In this document: one piece after another, positions 1 to 12,799 of the stretch | Position numbering within the stretch: the stretch's first letter is position 1 | How the letters are laid out: the number at the start of each line of letters is the position of its first letter | Source of the DNA: Paragonimus westermani | Taxonomy: Eukaryota > Platyhelminthes > Trematoda > Plagiorchiida > Troglotrematidae | Reading direction: 5' to 3' | Assembly (NCBI GenBank): GCA_008508345.1 | Contig: QNGE01000143.1 | Coordinates: 8,885 to 72,884, forward strand | DNA: 64,000 nt | Made by a program: the position numbers and the translations under genes | The notes under the pieces: model-generated | Databases searched by the model: none | What the model saw: only the letters and a program-made list of their open reading frames with translations | Told to the model about the DNA's origin: nothing

Positions 1-374
1 ATGAACAGTCGTTTTGCTCTGACCAAACCAATGACCATTTGTTTGAGTGGGCTCGACCCGTTTTATCGTCCACCATTGTTTATCGGTGCCTGGTTGTCAA
101 TTTGTTGTGCGGGCACCTTCTTTCTTTGTTTTCTGAGGGTTTTCACATCCGAAGTGTGAGACTCAGTTTTCTTGTACATTGATTCAATTAGTACCGCATT
201 AAATCCAGTTATTACGAGCGCCCTCTCGTTAACCGTTCCGAGGATAGATTATCTCTGTCGTTGAATATTGAGAGGTATTTACTGGATCAACAGATTACGC
301 GTAACTCGACGTGAAGTTGAATCGTTAGCGAACGATTCAATAAGGGGGTTTCCTCTTAGTAAATCTACCACGGT
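1..374. other. no recognisable gene
   Basis: I see no splice-supported exon, RNA gene or transposon motif in this stretch. Reading frames here are short and overlap on both strands. Confidence 0.5.
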
Positions 375-770
375 TTATTCATTTAATATCTCACTCATTA
401 CCATCAGTGCACCTGAGGTAGTGCTAGGTGATCTCCAAATAACTGTATTTCCGGTGCCTGCCTCTTGCATAGTAGAAAACTGCCCCTTTTTCATTTTTAT
501 GTAACGGCGTCCTCTAGTATCTGCTGCAACTGTCTGCACAATAAAGCCGTTAACGAAGACACTAGTGGACTTGATGTAACCTGAAAATATCGGCCTGTAC
601 ATCTGCTCTGAACAAACCAGCCATTCGAAATGTTCTGATACATCTGACGGTGTAATTGTAACGGGTATCATCGTACTGTCGCACAGATCTACATGGACGA
701 GTTCACACAGTTCTCTGTTCTCTGTTAAACACTCTAAAAGCGTCATCAGAGTGCTGTATGTATGACCCAT
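375..770 (-). CDS. unassigned 131-residue open frame
   Basis: An ATG-initiated minus-strand frame of 131 codons ends in a stop at 375. The composition is protein-like, with an N-terminal stretch rich in Leu, Glu and Cys and no long low-complexity runs. I recognise no domain, signal peptide or membrane segment. An open frame of this length is expected a few times by chance in 64 kb of six-frame sequence, so it may not be a gene. A shorter plus-strand frame overlaps it. It could be an exon or a stand-alone small gene. No neighbour supports either reading. Confidence 0.2.
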   Translation of the reverse strand: MGHTYSTLMTLLECLTENRELCELVHVDLCDSTMIPVTITPSDVSEHFEWLVCSEQMYRPIFSGYIKSTSVFVNGFIVQTVAADTRGRRYIKMKKGQFSTMQEAGTGNTVIWRSPSTTSGALMVMSEILNE

Positions 771-3700
771 TTTAATCTTTTTACTGCCAAGTCCTTCCAG
801 TGTACCAGAATTTATTGTGCATAGTTCTATTAAACCTCTATGACATTTGATATTTATTGCTAGCCGCCCTCCTCACCACACAAGTTTAGTCTTGCTCCGC
901 CAGAACCATTTTAGTCGGCTTGAACCATTGAGACCAACCTCGGCACGCTTTCAGAATACCAAGAAGCGCATACCTGTTCAAATGGCCTCGTCCCCGTTGT
1001 TTGGTCTGAAATAAGCCTTAGGCTGGCTACAAGCCGTTTTGCTTGTATACTTGAGGTTGTATGCCAAATGCTTGACTCTGCTTGTTGAAGTAGCTGCTTG
1101 TGTGAGTGTTTGGTGACTGTTGTGTTAACAGAACGTTGATGACCACGTTCCATGCCCTATTTAATCTCTTTTCACTGGTTCTCCTCCTCACGTTGGAATT
1201 CTTTATACTGGCTACGAGCCTTTCTTGCAGTCTGACACTACCACTCAAGTTGCGCGCGTTAAGGCCAGTTCCTCCCGTGAATGGTGATCTTGACGTGTCA
1301 TTGAATCTTGATAACGTTTGCTTGTGGAAACTTGTTTCCGCATAGTTTTTCTTCCTTATTTTCCCTTGCCGGACCTTCGTTAATATGAAACCTGGTTGCA
1401 TTTTCGCTTGACAACACCACAACTACGTGACTGTTGAATGTGATCATATTTACGCTATATTTGGTGGATTCAGTATTAGGGCTTGGTGTTGTCTTCCACT
1501 ATTTGGATCATGATATCGCTCTTGAACATTAGCACCTTAGTAATAAGAAACTCGCCAATACGATCGTCTTCCCTTTTGGGTCCGAATCGGTTGCTCGACG
1601 GACTCAGAATTTATAAACGCTCGTTGATCACAAACTCGACAACCCTGGATCCAGCATATCGACAGACGTTGCGGGAAGACTGAGCGTTTCCCGAACAGCC
1701 ACTGGGTGCTCGGGATCAACGCTGTTAACGTGCCACGATCCGTCCACTTTTAAAAACATCCTTCGAACCTTCTAAGTGTCTTCATCCACGAAGATTTGCG
1801 AAGATGCTCACAATGCAACAGCATCTACTTCCTCGGTGTGCTCTGCAGTAGACGTCACTTACTGCTACCATAGGTTTCTCGTCTACCGCAAAAGAAAGAT
1901 TATTTTTCCATTATCTAGTAGCTTGTACCGTGTCCGCAGTTAACTGGTTGAACGTGACTGGTAGCAGCCGTTTTCTTTCGCATCAATTTAGGTACGTTTG
2001 AAACCCCTGGGGGATAAAAGAGTCTACTAATTGAGCAGTTATCTTCTGCATAATGCACAATGAATGTGTTTCATCGTCCTCTGTAGTTACTGCACCGCCT
2101 TAAACACAAACGGTTGTCGTGTTTTACTATTGCGCTGGGCTACTCAACTGGGTCTTAAAAGTCCGGGTCCTTATCAATTTTTAAGCTAGTGGGCTTTGGT
2201 AAGCGGCATCAATATCACTGTCCTTTTCGGACTCAACGGCCTGCATGGTAGGAAAAGCCACTTCCAAAATCACTATATAGCCACGTTGCAGAAAGAGCTG
2301 CGATTTTCGCCTTGTGTATGGTTCTATAATCCGACGACTAACGGCTGAAACTTATCTGTCTATCAATCGGTGCGGAGGTTGACGGCAATATAACTGGCCG
2401 CCGACCTTCGAACTTGACTAAAATTGTCCACCTTACAGTAAGGATTACTGTATTATTCAACGATTCCCAAACGTTGATGATAAATCTCTGGCTGATGTTC
2501 CAATTTCGCACCCAGTGGCGCGTAGTCGGATAATCCATTGACGCCTTTCCTTGACATCTTACATCAAAGAGGATAATTTATCTCTAAGAGGGTTGTTGAG
2601 AGGCCATTTATTAAAACTTGCTTTAATACGGTATTAATTGAGTAAATTATTGAATAGTTTAACAAAATCAAGTTTTTACCACGACTGTAAAAAGTACTCG
2701 AACATTTGGATAAAAGATGTTCCCTTGCGACGAAATGTGCAACGAAGCACCATTCAGCAATAGGGGACGATAAAACAGGTATGAGCTAACATAGTCCAGC
2801 GGCCAAAGTGAGGTAGGTGCTAAATGATTATTTCGGGATCAAAGAACAGCAGGATTTGTAAGGAACCATAAAAAATATAGATGTTCTATTTTTTATACCT
2901 GGCGTCTCACAAAGGCTCAGGTTGCTGTACAGTAAGGAAAAGTGGTAAAGACCGAAATGCAAATAGAGATGGTTGACACGGTTCATTTGAAGAGGGTAAT
3001 AAAATATGGCGCCACGTTTAAAAAAACTTGGAAGAAGTCAAACCAAGCACAGTAATCTTAACGATAGTCCAAAATCCACAAAAGTGCACAAGTTGTCCAA
3101 CGGACCAAACTAAGTTTGATGTCTGGTACCGCGCCTTAAACATAATTTCTACCAGTTTACTCCTTTATTATCGCGTCCGTTACATTGAAACCGATAATGC
3201 CAAGAGAATCACAAAAAGGTTGTTAAAAAGTCCCGAACACTTCTTGAAGTGACCTATTGATGGTTTATTTAAGCTCATCTCAAACACAGTGGAGTCCCAA
3301 TTGACTGACACTAGCCGTCAAACTGAACAGGGCGCAGCGTTCCATATCGCTTGCAACACCAAACAAGCCCACTACACATCGACTGGGAAGTCACTTTTAA
3401 CAACAGCTGGGGTCATCTCCATCGACCTGTGTGGTTCAAGTTGATGTGCACAGAAGCAGTCTGAACACACACCTTATCTCCCCTGGCCACCGACAGCAAA
3501 ACAATGTAGGGCACAAATCCTTCGACGTGGTCGGTCACGGTCGACAGGTGCGCAGCGCCGCATGCTAACGTCGCCATCTCTACCTATTAGACTGCGATTG
3601 GCCAAATGTTGAGGGACGTATAGTGAACTGTGTGACGAGTTACCGTTCATAATAAGAAACCCGTAGAATTAGTGTGATTTCTAATCCTTAGCGACATCTT

Positions 3701-4985
3701 GACTTCGTCAGCGAACGTAATGAACTGCCTTCCAAACACTGTCGTTAAACAGATAATACCGACCAGGAAGAGAAGAAAGTTTAAAAGCCATCTTCTGAAC
3801 ATCCCGCCTATAAACTTACCTACAATGGAGTCCTTAATTTCCATCACAGTCCAAAAAGGAAGTTTTTTAAAAAACGTTTGTCCGGACCGGCGTCCCGAAG
3901 ACCAATATATAAAATTTTATAATGAATACTGGGGGCTTAAAGTTGACTGATCCAAACGCATTAAAATACTGGTTCAAGAGGTTTCCACACTTTCCCCTTT
4001 GCTTAATATAGTTTCTTGATGCTGTGCAGAAAGCAGGCAAGATTTCCATAACAGGGTCTTTCCTTTACAAGGCCGTAACGCTGGGTATACTGCAACTCGT
4101 CTTCTAATACGTCCACTCTTTTCGGCGGCTCTCAGCCGTTTAGATACTCTCAAATCTGAGCACCTGGTGGCGACTAAGATGACATAACACTATATACCCG
4201 CTGTTCCATTCAAGCGACAGCGTTCCTTCAGCTAATCGCCAAACCCCAATGATACAAGCTCCCATCAATGGTAGGCCAAATAAAGATATCAAGGATAGCG
4301 ACAGAAATTCTTCTGGTAAACATCGTGTGGGTGAACATGTAGGCGTCGGAGTATCTTGACGTCCTTAGTGTGGAGCACTCAGTTTGACCAAATAATTGTG
4401 ACTTGGAAACCCTTGTTGATCAAGACATCTTAAACTAATTACGCTTTTTGTTTGGTGAGGTTACGCAATTTGCGAGAGCTAACGGATTTGTCCACGACAG
4501 CGTGGAACGTAGTTTCTTAAACTTTAAGGAAATGGATCAACATCACGGTCGGTGTATTGTGGACTGGTAATGGGCCTCAGAGTGCTTGTACAATCTTGTG
4601 ACGGGACGGTGCTGTTAAGTTGGCACTACGATGAGTTGGAAACGTCACAAATTTACTGAAATCTAACAAAATTTGTACATAGACAGCTCTTTGTCAGTTT
4701 GGTCGTAAGGATTTTCATCTATGATTTCTGGCCTTCAATGTCCACCTGTTTGCTTGAAAATGGTACCGGTAAGACATCGTGCCTGTTGAATATGATGTCA
4801 GTGGTGAGTCACACTGGAAAAACACGGCAAAGCTGTAGCCCAGCAATGCCAGCTAGATATAGCATGCCACTTCGTGTCTGCAACCATAATCATAGTCATA
4901 ACAAAGTGATGCATAGCCATTCCGCTAACTTAATTCAGCTAGGACACCAGCGATGGTAGCCCCGGAAGACATGATAATAATCATG
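771..4985. other. about 4.2 kb with no recognisable gene
   Basis: I looked for splice-bounded exons, reverse transcriptase motifs and RNA genes and found none. Open frames of 60-131 codons occur on both strands, but they overlap each other and show no family motif. The stretch may be intergenic or very old transposon sequence. Confidence 0.45.
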
Positions 4986-4989
4986 TTTC

Positions 4990-5560
4990 TTGAAGCATAT
5001 AGAAAAAACACGCTCAGGTGGGCGAGTTCAGCGTAAATACTGTAAGGCCATGCTTATTAAATGCACAAAATACACGCAATTAATGACAGTGCAATACATC
5101 AACTGTGTGAATAAGGCAACAAAAAGACATAAGAGGAAAAAATTTCCAGTTCATAAAAAAGCATCTGAAATATACGCTTCTCAAAAATAGTCCCCACGTT
5201 TCTCAAAATCGGGCGAAAAGTCGAGTAGTAAAATCAATTTACACTTGACAAGGTGATGTTTGACTTATTTCTCATGACCATGCCAGAACGAGGTGAGTTG
5301 AGGATGGCGGAGAGGAAAGCCGAAGAACGTCACCATTACTTGATATAAATGACGTCGGATAAATGAATAGAAAATTTTGTCTGAATGAGTTGAAACAGAA
5401 AATCTTGGACTCTCGCGGAATTGTAGACTGATCTTCAGTCGAGACATTGTTAGTTGCTGAAAATCCGCGGAATTTCGCAAATCACGCGAATCGTCCAACC
5501 AGTACGGGATTTGGAATGTGTAGATGTTGTAATAATAACAATTATGTTATATTTCTCTAC
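4990..5560. repeat. diverged tandem repeat, unit 1 (about 570 bp)
   Basis: This unit resembles the one that follows it at an offset of roughly 557-571 bases. Shared landmarks occur in the same order: a CTCAGG-containing block near 5,011 (partner near 5,579), CTGTGTGAATA at about 5,103 (partner 5,660), an AAGGTGAT block near 5,250 (partner near 5,822), and an ACCATTA block near 5,330 (partner near 5,900). Small indels account for the changing offset. I recognise no coding function. Confidence 0.6.
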
Positions 5561-6110
5561 GCATTTGTGAGAAACACACTCAGGAGAGCGTGATCAACGT
5601 AATAATTTTTAGCACAAACATATTTCAACACCAAATTTGAAAATCGTACAACGAGTCAGCTGTGTGAATAGAGCAACAAAACAGAAAAAAACAGACACTA
5701 CAATGGGTGAAAATTCAAGTTTAGGCAGTAAACTTCGGGCTTCATAGTTCTGAGAAGATAGTACTTGGGGTCTGCGCACTTCGTTAAAATAATTAATTTG
5801 TTACATCAATTGGGACTCCACAAGGTGATCGCTGACCTGATGCTCAAGGTCGTGCCAGAAATACGGTGGTTGGAGGATGGGAGGGTGTACTATCGAAGAA
5901 TTTGACCATTATTCCATGTAGATAATCCCGAAGAAATGTGCAAAATAGTTTTCAATGATGTGGGCGAGGTGAAGACGCGCATACTTTCGCGGAAAATGCA
6001 TGGACCTGTCGACCGGACGTCATTCTCCGCGCAAATTCCTGAGAATTTTGAGAAGCTGGCGATGTGCTCAACCATTGCGGGATTTTAAGTGTTCGGGCGG
6101 GTTAGGATGT
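5561..6110. repeat. diverged tandem repeat, unit 2
   Basis: This is the second unit of the pair described at 4,990-5,560. Divergence is substantial, so the duplication is old. The right edge is uncertain; similarity fades around 6,080-6,110. Confidence 0.6.
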
Positions 6111-6428
6111 TCTCTTGCGTGGGATATGTCAGTGAATTCAAGAATGGAGAACGGAATCATGCGATAAACGGTGCAGTGTTTGTCCGCGTCAAGTATGTTT
6201 GTGGAATCAAGAATGAGAGGTGAAGTTGTGATAAATTGGAGAATGTAAAAGTGACCACGTTAACTGCGATATGTAATTTTCCGAAGGAACCTTCCATGAA
6301 AAACTGGTAACTTCGTTCTCAGGTTGAACATCGCTTCCATTTGATAGTCGCCTTCGCACTCAGACAGAAGTTTCAGCCGGCGTGTTTTGAGAAGAAGCAC
6401 TGGACTTTGGTTTCGATCTCATTGGAGC

Positions 6429-6530
6429 TCGTCAGTAGCGCATATCCTTGCCACAACAGGGAGTTGAACGCCGGCCATGCTTTTATGAGGTGACTGAGTT
6501 GACCACTGCGCCACTGTTAACTTTGTGTTA
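6429..6530 (-). mobile_element. tRNA-derived SINE-like fragment
   Basis: Read on the minus strand, it has a box-A-like segment (TGGCGCAGTGGT) followed about 40 bases later by a degenerate box-B-like segment (GCGTTCAACTCC). This spacing is typical of the RNA polymerase III promoter in the tRNA-related head of SINEs. The box B is imperfect and no tRNA cloverleaf can be drawn. I infer a decayed SINE head. The tail and target-site duplication are not defined. Confidence 0.4.
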
Positions 6531-7230
6531 GTTAATAAAGCATGTGGCGATAGTAAGCAGTTATTATTATATAGCGCGAAAAATAGGTAAGCTAATGATT
6601 ACCGTCGATTGGCGATATCGGTTTGCTACGTACGGCCAATATATAGGCTGAAACGGGTGTTTAACAAAACAGGACTGCCGAGTGGTACACTGCAAGTGAT
6701 ACAGTAGGGATAGAAACACGAATGTTAACGTAAAATCATTATACAGGCGTGGTCCACAGGGGTTGGATATCACTTTTTCTCAGTTTTCAGCTTGCACAGC
6801 TTTTGCGCAGTGAAGAACGAGGTGAACATGACTACTAGTACGTGTGAAATAAGGGTGTACCAGAATGGTTGGGTTATTACAAACGGACGGGTGTATGTTG
6901 GCTTTCACATGTGTTGACTGTCTATGTTTTCTTGTTCACTTGCAATCTTTAAACATAATCGTGCGCAAGATCTATGCTGTCCCTATTTTGTGACTGAGAG
7001 CTTTGGTCAGTTTAAAAAACATGTGAAGTAACAGCACGCGGTACAGAGGGTTTCCATTCAAATGTCATTATGTCCGCTTTCAAAGGTACCGTCTTCAGAA
7101 AGGCACGGTTTGAAAACGGTCGGGACGTTTGTTGTTATCGGGGAAGTTTCTAAGCTTCGTGTAACCCGTTGCACATTCTTACCGGTTCTAAATGCACACG
7201 GGAGTTCAGTTTAGATGTAAAAATATTTCA
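6531..7230. other. no recognisable gene
   Basis: No coding exon or clear transposon motif is visible between the SINE-like piece and the CR1-like copy that follows. Confidence 0.4.
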
Positions 7231-9610
7231 TTAGGAAGATAATTGAGCGCAGTTTTTTAGAGAATCAAAGACTGCCAAATTAAATTCCTTTTTCCTGAGG
7301 TTACACTTCGAACCACGTTGTAAGCAAAGTACAAATTTGACGGTGTGTTCGTTGTCACAAGCTAGATCGTACAAGAGTGCAAGGTTCGGCCTGAGTCGCC
7401 AAAGCCAAAGAGGATCGAGCCCGGGCGTCTGGCAGCGTTCGTTGTAGGTTAGGGGGGATCGGTAGCCTTGCGAAATTCTTGTGAATGCACATTGGGGGCT
7501 TCCCAGAGCTAGAGCATCGGACTTGCGCGGATGACCATATATGGGCGTGCAGTACCCCAATTGAAGTCGTATGCGTAGTTTGTGAGGGCGTAGCCCAGCA
7601 ACAGGAAAGAAGAAGGAGTGCTTAGTGTGAACTATCGTTCGTCTATTTCTAGCTACCAGGAAAGATGTTCTTTGAAACTAAGTTTAAGTAGAGTACACCC
7701 AGTTCGCGCACTGAGGTAGCAGTCGTTCTGTCATGACCGTCCAGTCTCATAAAGTCCTCCAGTGTATGACAACCATGAGCAACGATCGTAGATTTGTTGA
7801 CTGGAAATTTCATCAGCCATCTTTGCCACCAAGAATCTAGTGAAATGAAGTCTCCGTACATTGTTTAAAGAAGAACTGAGCTTGCCAGTTGGAATAGGGT
7901 GGACAAGTTTGATACCATCAGCGAATAAGAATGGTTTATCATGCCTGACAACTCCACATATATCGTTTGTGCACAAAAGAGAGAGGTACGGTCTCAGGAC
8001 GCTTCCTTCAGTCACCTCACCGGTGACTGGTCTGGGCGCTGATTTCTTGTCCCCCGTTTTCACTGCTTGCGTGCGGTCTTTAAGGTGTGGAGCAAACCAG
8101 TTGATCAGTGGGTTACGTGTGCAAAAAGACATTATTTTTACTGGAAGGCGCATATGAAGTGCATGCTCAAAACTCTTTTCCATGTCCAACAGTACCATGA
8201 TAATCGCATCTTCTGAATCAGCGGATTTTGTAACACGGTTAGGAAATCTCAGCTGGCACGCCATGCAGGTACGTTTATTAGAGAACACATCCCGTGAGTT
8301 GTGTATGGGGTTTTGTGATGGTGAAAATCCAACCACGCGACGCTGCACTGTCCCTTCCAAAACTTCGGAACAATCTGATTGTCTTGTCGCGAGCCACGTT
8401 AATAGTGGGGATTAATTCAGCAATTTTTCCTCTGGTGAGGGACGTAACCTGATGCTAAGGACAATATATAAAAATAAAACAAATGTAAGGGAATGCCATT
8501 CCCTTCGTGTTTAAGAGCAACAGGGTGAATATCACCAGGTCCAGGAGTATAAGAGTGTTCGGTTGCAGCTAGCTGGAAGCACATGTCCACTGCACCAACA
8601 GAAGCATGACTGGGAGGCATGCTTGTGTTTATAGGGGGAATTGGGGCAAAAAATTTCCTTGAGTGTTTAAGGAGGCAGCAAAGTATGAACTGAAGAATTC
8701 ACAGACTGTACGAGGATCACCACAAGAGTTTTGCCCCGCAGGGCTACTAGTAAGATAATACAGCCTCGTCCATAGTGTCTGCGTCTCAATTGCTGCGTCA
8801 TTTCCGGGCTGATTTTTGTTGTTAAGCGCAGGTTTAACGTCACTTGGGTGGAGCGTTTTAGTTGTGTACTCTGTGGCATCAAACATTTCGTGTATTTGCA
8901 TAAAAAAAAGAAATCTTGTTTTCCGGTGAGATGGATTAGGACTTCTGAGCTTACCTTGTTCCTTTGAAGAGAGATTTCTGCCTTCACTATACACATTACG
9001 GTGTTTTGCTCTTCCTGTGGCCAAGATGTTTACGCAAAACCTAAAGTGTCCATTACACATTTCGGTCGCAGCACTTGAGTCAAAGACAAGTAAAAATGTG
9101 CTCCATTCCAAGGACTTGGGCAGAGCGATGGACATTTCTCAGTCAACGAATTAAATTTTACGGTCATATGATGATAGTCCAGTTTTCACAGCTTCTGTGT
9201 CAAACGCGAGGTTGACTACGTTGTGACTGCTCCCTGGAAATTATTCTAAGACAGGGGAAGTACATGCCGGAAAAATGAGATATAAAATGTGGTCTGGTGT
9301 GGTAGGTGCTGAAACATGTTGGCACCATCCGTTCATCTGGAAATATACAAGCAACCCTGCTCGATTCGTGGGAGCTTTAAAAGCGCTTCAAGAAATATCG
9401 CGTGTGCCGCAATCTCCGCCAATTTTTCGTACTGTAAAGACAGGGTTGTTACATGGTTCAGTCCATTAATAGGGCTAGCCACGACGTTATTGGTGACATC
9501 AGATGGCCTGCAAACGCACCCTATGGGTAACCCACAATACTCAGTTGGCAGTAACAGCCACAACGAGTCGTCAGTCATGTTGAGGCTCGGCTTATTGAGC
9601 ATGGTCGCAG
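7231..9610 (-). mobile_element. CR1/Jockey-type non-LTR retrotransposon, degenerate copy A
   Basis: Minus-strand frames line up in the order expected for a CR1-like ORF2. 9,602-9,333 resembles the distal endonuclease region. 9,135-8,629 is a linker. 8,360-7,731 is the reverse transcriptase, with VLLDMEKSFEHAL, the NPLINWF region, a GSVL block and a FADG box. 7,861-7,649 (LDSWWQRW, VREL) and 7,560-7,231 (the YRSPLTYNERC region) are the thumb and C-terminal region. The frame changes several times, so the copy is dead. In the catalytic box at 7,914-7,925 the second Asp of the usual FADD is Gly. No poly-A tail or target-site duplication was identified. Confidence 0.8.
7731..8360 (-). pseudogene. 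CR1-like reverse transcriptase domain with FADG box
   Basis: This is the longest continuous piece of copy A, 209 codons. It starts in the fingers region and contains the palm motif A (LLDMEKSFEH, one catalytic Asp) and motif C as FADG. An intact enzyme has FADD, so this domain should be inactive even before the frameshifts are considered. The last 40 or so codons, after SSLNNV, leave the family frame, which resumes in another frame at 7,861. Confidence 0.75.
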
Positions 9611-10690
9611 GATAGTGCTCCCTTTGGTAAGTTAAGCATCAGTCACCGCCTCCTGCACCTGCGGATCACATGTTAGTCGATAACACTTGGTTGTGTGGCC
9701 GACGTCTGGAGGTGTACACCAAGCTTCAATGGCTAGAACAATGTAAGGCTTATGTGAGAAGATAAAAAATCTAAAAAGCTGGCGACTAATGAGTGTACAT
9801 TCAGCATGGATCTAAATTTCCACGGGTGTTTTTCCTCTATGTTGCCAACGAAGTAAACCTGAAAGACTCGTAGGGTGGTGAACCGAGGATGGTTCTTTTA
9901 TCATCGATGCCTCAATGGTGGTTGGTTCATCGATTCTTTGGGGATTTATCTAAAGTTGAAACACCGCCACGTCTATGACTAGCAGACGGGCGGAGTCTTA
10001 CCTTTTACGGTGATTCATATGCAGAACGTGAAAAAATTTTGGGTGATGTCGAAAAATTATTTTAAGACTATATCCAGATCCAATGGAAATCTGTTCCACA
10101 CACACTGACAGCCAGTGTGCAGAAAAGGAAGTCATAGGAAAAAAGCTGGCAAGCTTTTATCTAACTTATCTCACTGAAGAGCCATCGAAAGTAGTGCAAC
10201 TTGGTTCATCCAGATAGTGCGTGTGAAGTAAAAAGATGTATTCCACTTTAGAATTTCTAACGAAGGCGTTTTCACAACGCAAAACTGATGACGAGGGCTG
10301 ACACAACACTTTTGCCCGAGGGATTTGTAGAAGTTTCATTTTAACAGGATCAGAATTGTGAGCGGTTCTTAGGAGTTCCCAGGTTTTTTCTTATTACAGC
10401 ACAACTAGCGCAATCAGTAACCCCTAGATGATTGGCCCTGAGTGTGCATTACAGTCATTAAAGTTTTGTAAATATGACAGGCATTTTACGCCTAGCACCG
10501 GGAGAGTGCCCACAAGCATGACCGTTCCCAGCATAAACTTATCACGCACTAAACATGGCGGGTTCTCTTGGATGCAGTGTTCAACGTGAATTCTCACAGA
10601 TGCAGTAAAGAGCTTACAGAACATATCTTTGAGGTTCGGTATACTATCTTCGACTCAAGAAAGCCTTTGCTAGCAGCCTGATGGCCTCGA
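9611..10690. other. no recognisable gene; possible transposon remnants
   Basis: The stretch lies between two CR1-like copies of the same orientation. Some of it may be further decayed CR1 sequence, but I can point to no motif. A 66-codon minus-strand frame at 10,424-10,624 has no recognisable family. Confidence 0.35.
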
Positions 10691-10699
10691 AGTCACCGA

Positions 10700-12790
10700 G
10701 TTCCACTTGCCGACTGAAAACAGGCAGCCTCGTTTACCTTGGTGCGCACGTGGGAGCGGCAGTAGCACCAGAGCCAATACGTAATACTGAGCATTTCCCC
10801 CAATTTATTGGCAACAGTCACTCCCTTGACCACACTGGAAGCTAGTTCAGGGTCTTTCGGAGGGCCTCAGAACCTCTTGAATCATCCACAGCACACCTCA
10901 TCTTTTGGTTTTCTGCAGAGACCAGTGATGGCACACCCAGGAGGTCCGGCAGTTTGTTGACGTAAGGCGGGCAGAGAAGAGACTGTAGAGCTGAACCCTG
11001 TGGCACGCCGCTCACCACAGCTTTTGGGGGTAAATACTCGTTTCCACGCGAGCACTTTGCTCTCTATGCACCGCGGGAACGCAGATGTTCAGCATAACGT
11101 CAATCTGCTCATTCCGAAGGAGTTCAGTATTATGCACAGCTTTTGATGAGGTAATTCGTCGGAGGCCTTAGTGAGGTCTGTTAAAACTACATCTACGTTT
11201 TGGCCCTGATCCAATGCCCCCACCCCCTCCTTCTTCACAGTGGGAAGATTAGCGAGACAAGAGCACTCACACCTGAAGACAAGTGAGACTGGACTGTGGA
11301 ACCCGAAACTGATCAGACGAGCTTCGATCTCTTCCTCTACCGGCCTGTCGAGGAGTTTCACCACGATACACGTCAGGTTGACAGGTTGATAATCAGCGTG
11401 TACCGTCCTATCTCCTCTCTTAAGTATGGGACCCACGACCGCACCTACACCAGTCCACGGAGAGGACCCTTATTTCAATGAACTTTCGACAGACCAAATT
11501 GAACGGGGTGCATAGAACATCTGAAACTTCACAAATTAGTTTTGGTCCACGTTTTCCAACCAGGCTGCCTTCGTGGTGTTTACTCCCCTCCCAGTCGAAG
11601 AGTTTCAACCTCGGACATCTCCATATCCCTTAAGAAGAGGCTGCCTTCGATTTCCGGTTTTATTTTCTTGGACAGAGCTGGAGGTCACAGCATGAGAGTG
11701 CTAACATATCGGCCCTCCAAGAATCACACATCATCGAGACCACAATAAACGGCATCTCTGGCTTCATCCATGAGCAAAGGTGGCAAAGTGCTGTCCCTCG
11801 CAAAGTTTTACGTATCCGATGAAGCGCTTCGGGTTGGCGGAAGTAGCGTCAACTATCTCCCCTTTATATAGTAACCTGACAGCTCTGAGAAACTCATGTC
11901 GGCACCTCAAGCTATCCTGTGACCTTCGAAAGTCGCAATCGACGGAGTACGGACATATATCCTCCAAGCAACTGCCCGCCTTAGGATCGTCTTTCCACCT
12001 TCCTGGATAATCCGTAAGGTTGCTTAGGCTGTCCGTTTGGCGTTTGGGATGGTATTTGAGGTGCAGAAATAGGCTAAAAACGGTTGATCAGCTTCCGAGA
12101 GGCAGTTTTCCTCCAAGATCAGGTACGGCTGTCAAGCTGCGGCGGCCCCCATAGAATCACAAACTATCTTTTAGGCGTTGGAAGAAGGAGGTTGAATATC
12201 GCTTTTATTCTCGATAGCACAGCATCGAAACACCACGACGACATGACCACTGGGACCTAGTGGGCTGTTGGCAAACCAAATCGTAAAAATCTTGGTGGAT
12301 TTCGTGGTAACAGGCTCAATGTTGAAGGGGTCTGATCTGCTATAACCCTTATTTGCTGGTCATCAAACTGCTTTAGTTGGATATGGATGGTGAGATCTAG
12401 CGGATCGCTCGCAAGTCTTCCTGTTTTGACCGAACAGGATGGGGACCGGTAAAACAACCCTGGTACGGTGGAGTACCTTGGTATCGGACATATTTTTGGC
12501 GTGTCCGCGGATGAAGTGCAAAATATCGGACAGGTTAAAAACAGGACTACTTGGGACAATAGTCATTGTTAGCGGTCCACCTGGGTAGCGGTGCACGCAC
12601 AGCTTTAAGGCATTGGCAATCCCATTGAGAGAACTGAACGAATCGGCTATCATCACGTCACGACCGTCCTTAGTGTATGGAAAAACATTACTCCAGGCCT
12701 TCTGAGTTATCCGGAAGTGTTTGAGCAGCGCACAGACCCTTAAAAGCAGCTCGCTGTCATATATGCACACGATGATGGCCGTTTTTCGGG
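10700..12790 (-). mobile_element. CR1-like non-LTR retrotransposon, degenerate copy B
   Basis: Minus-strand order is as follows. 12,770-12,363 is endonuclease-like, with a decayed form of the usual VYRPPG box (VHRYPGGP). 11,967-11,764 is a linker (FIGYVKL). 11,608-11,420 and 11,436-11,089 carry the reverse transcriptase fingers and palm (PILKRGDRT, VDVVLTDLTKASDE). A SGVPQGS block near 11,000-11,020 follows. The catalytic FADD position reads SAEN near 10,900. Several frameshifts and stops mean the copy is non-functional. It is a different lineage from copy A by its motif wording. Confidence 0.75.
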
Positions 12791-12799
12791 AGAATCATA

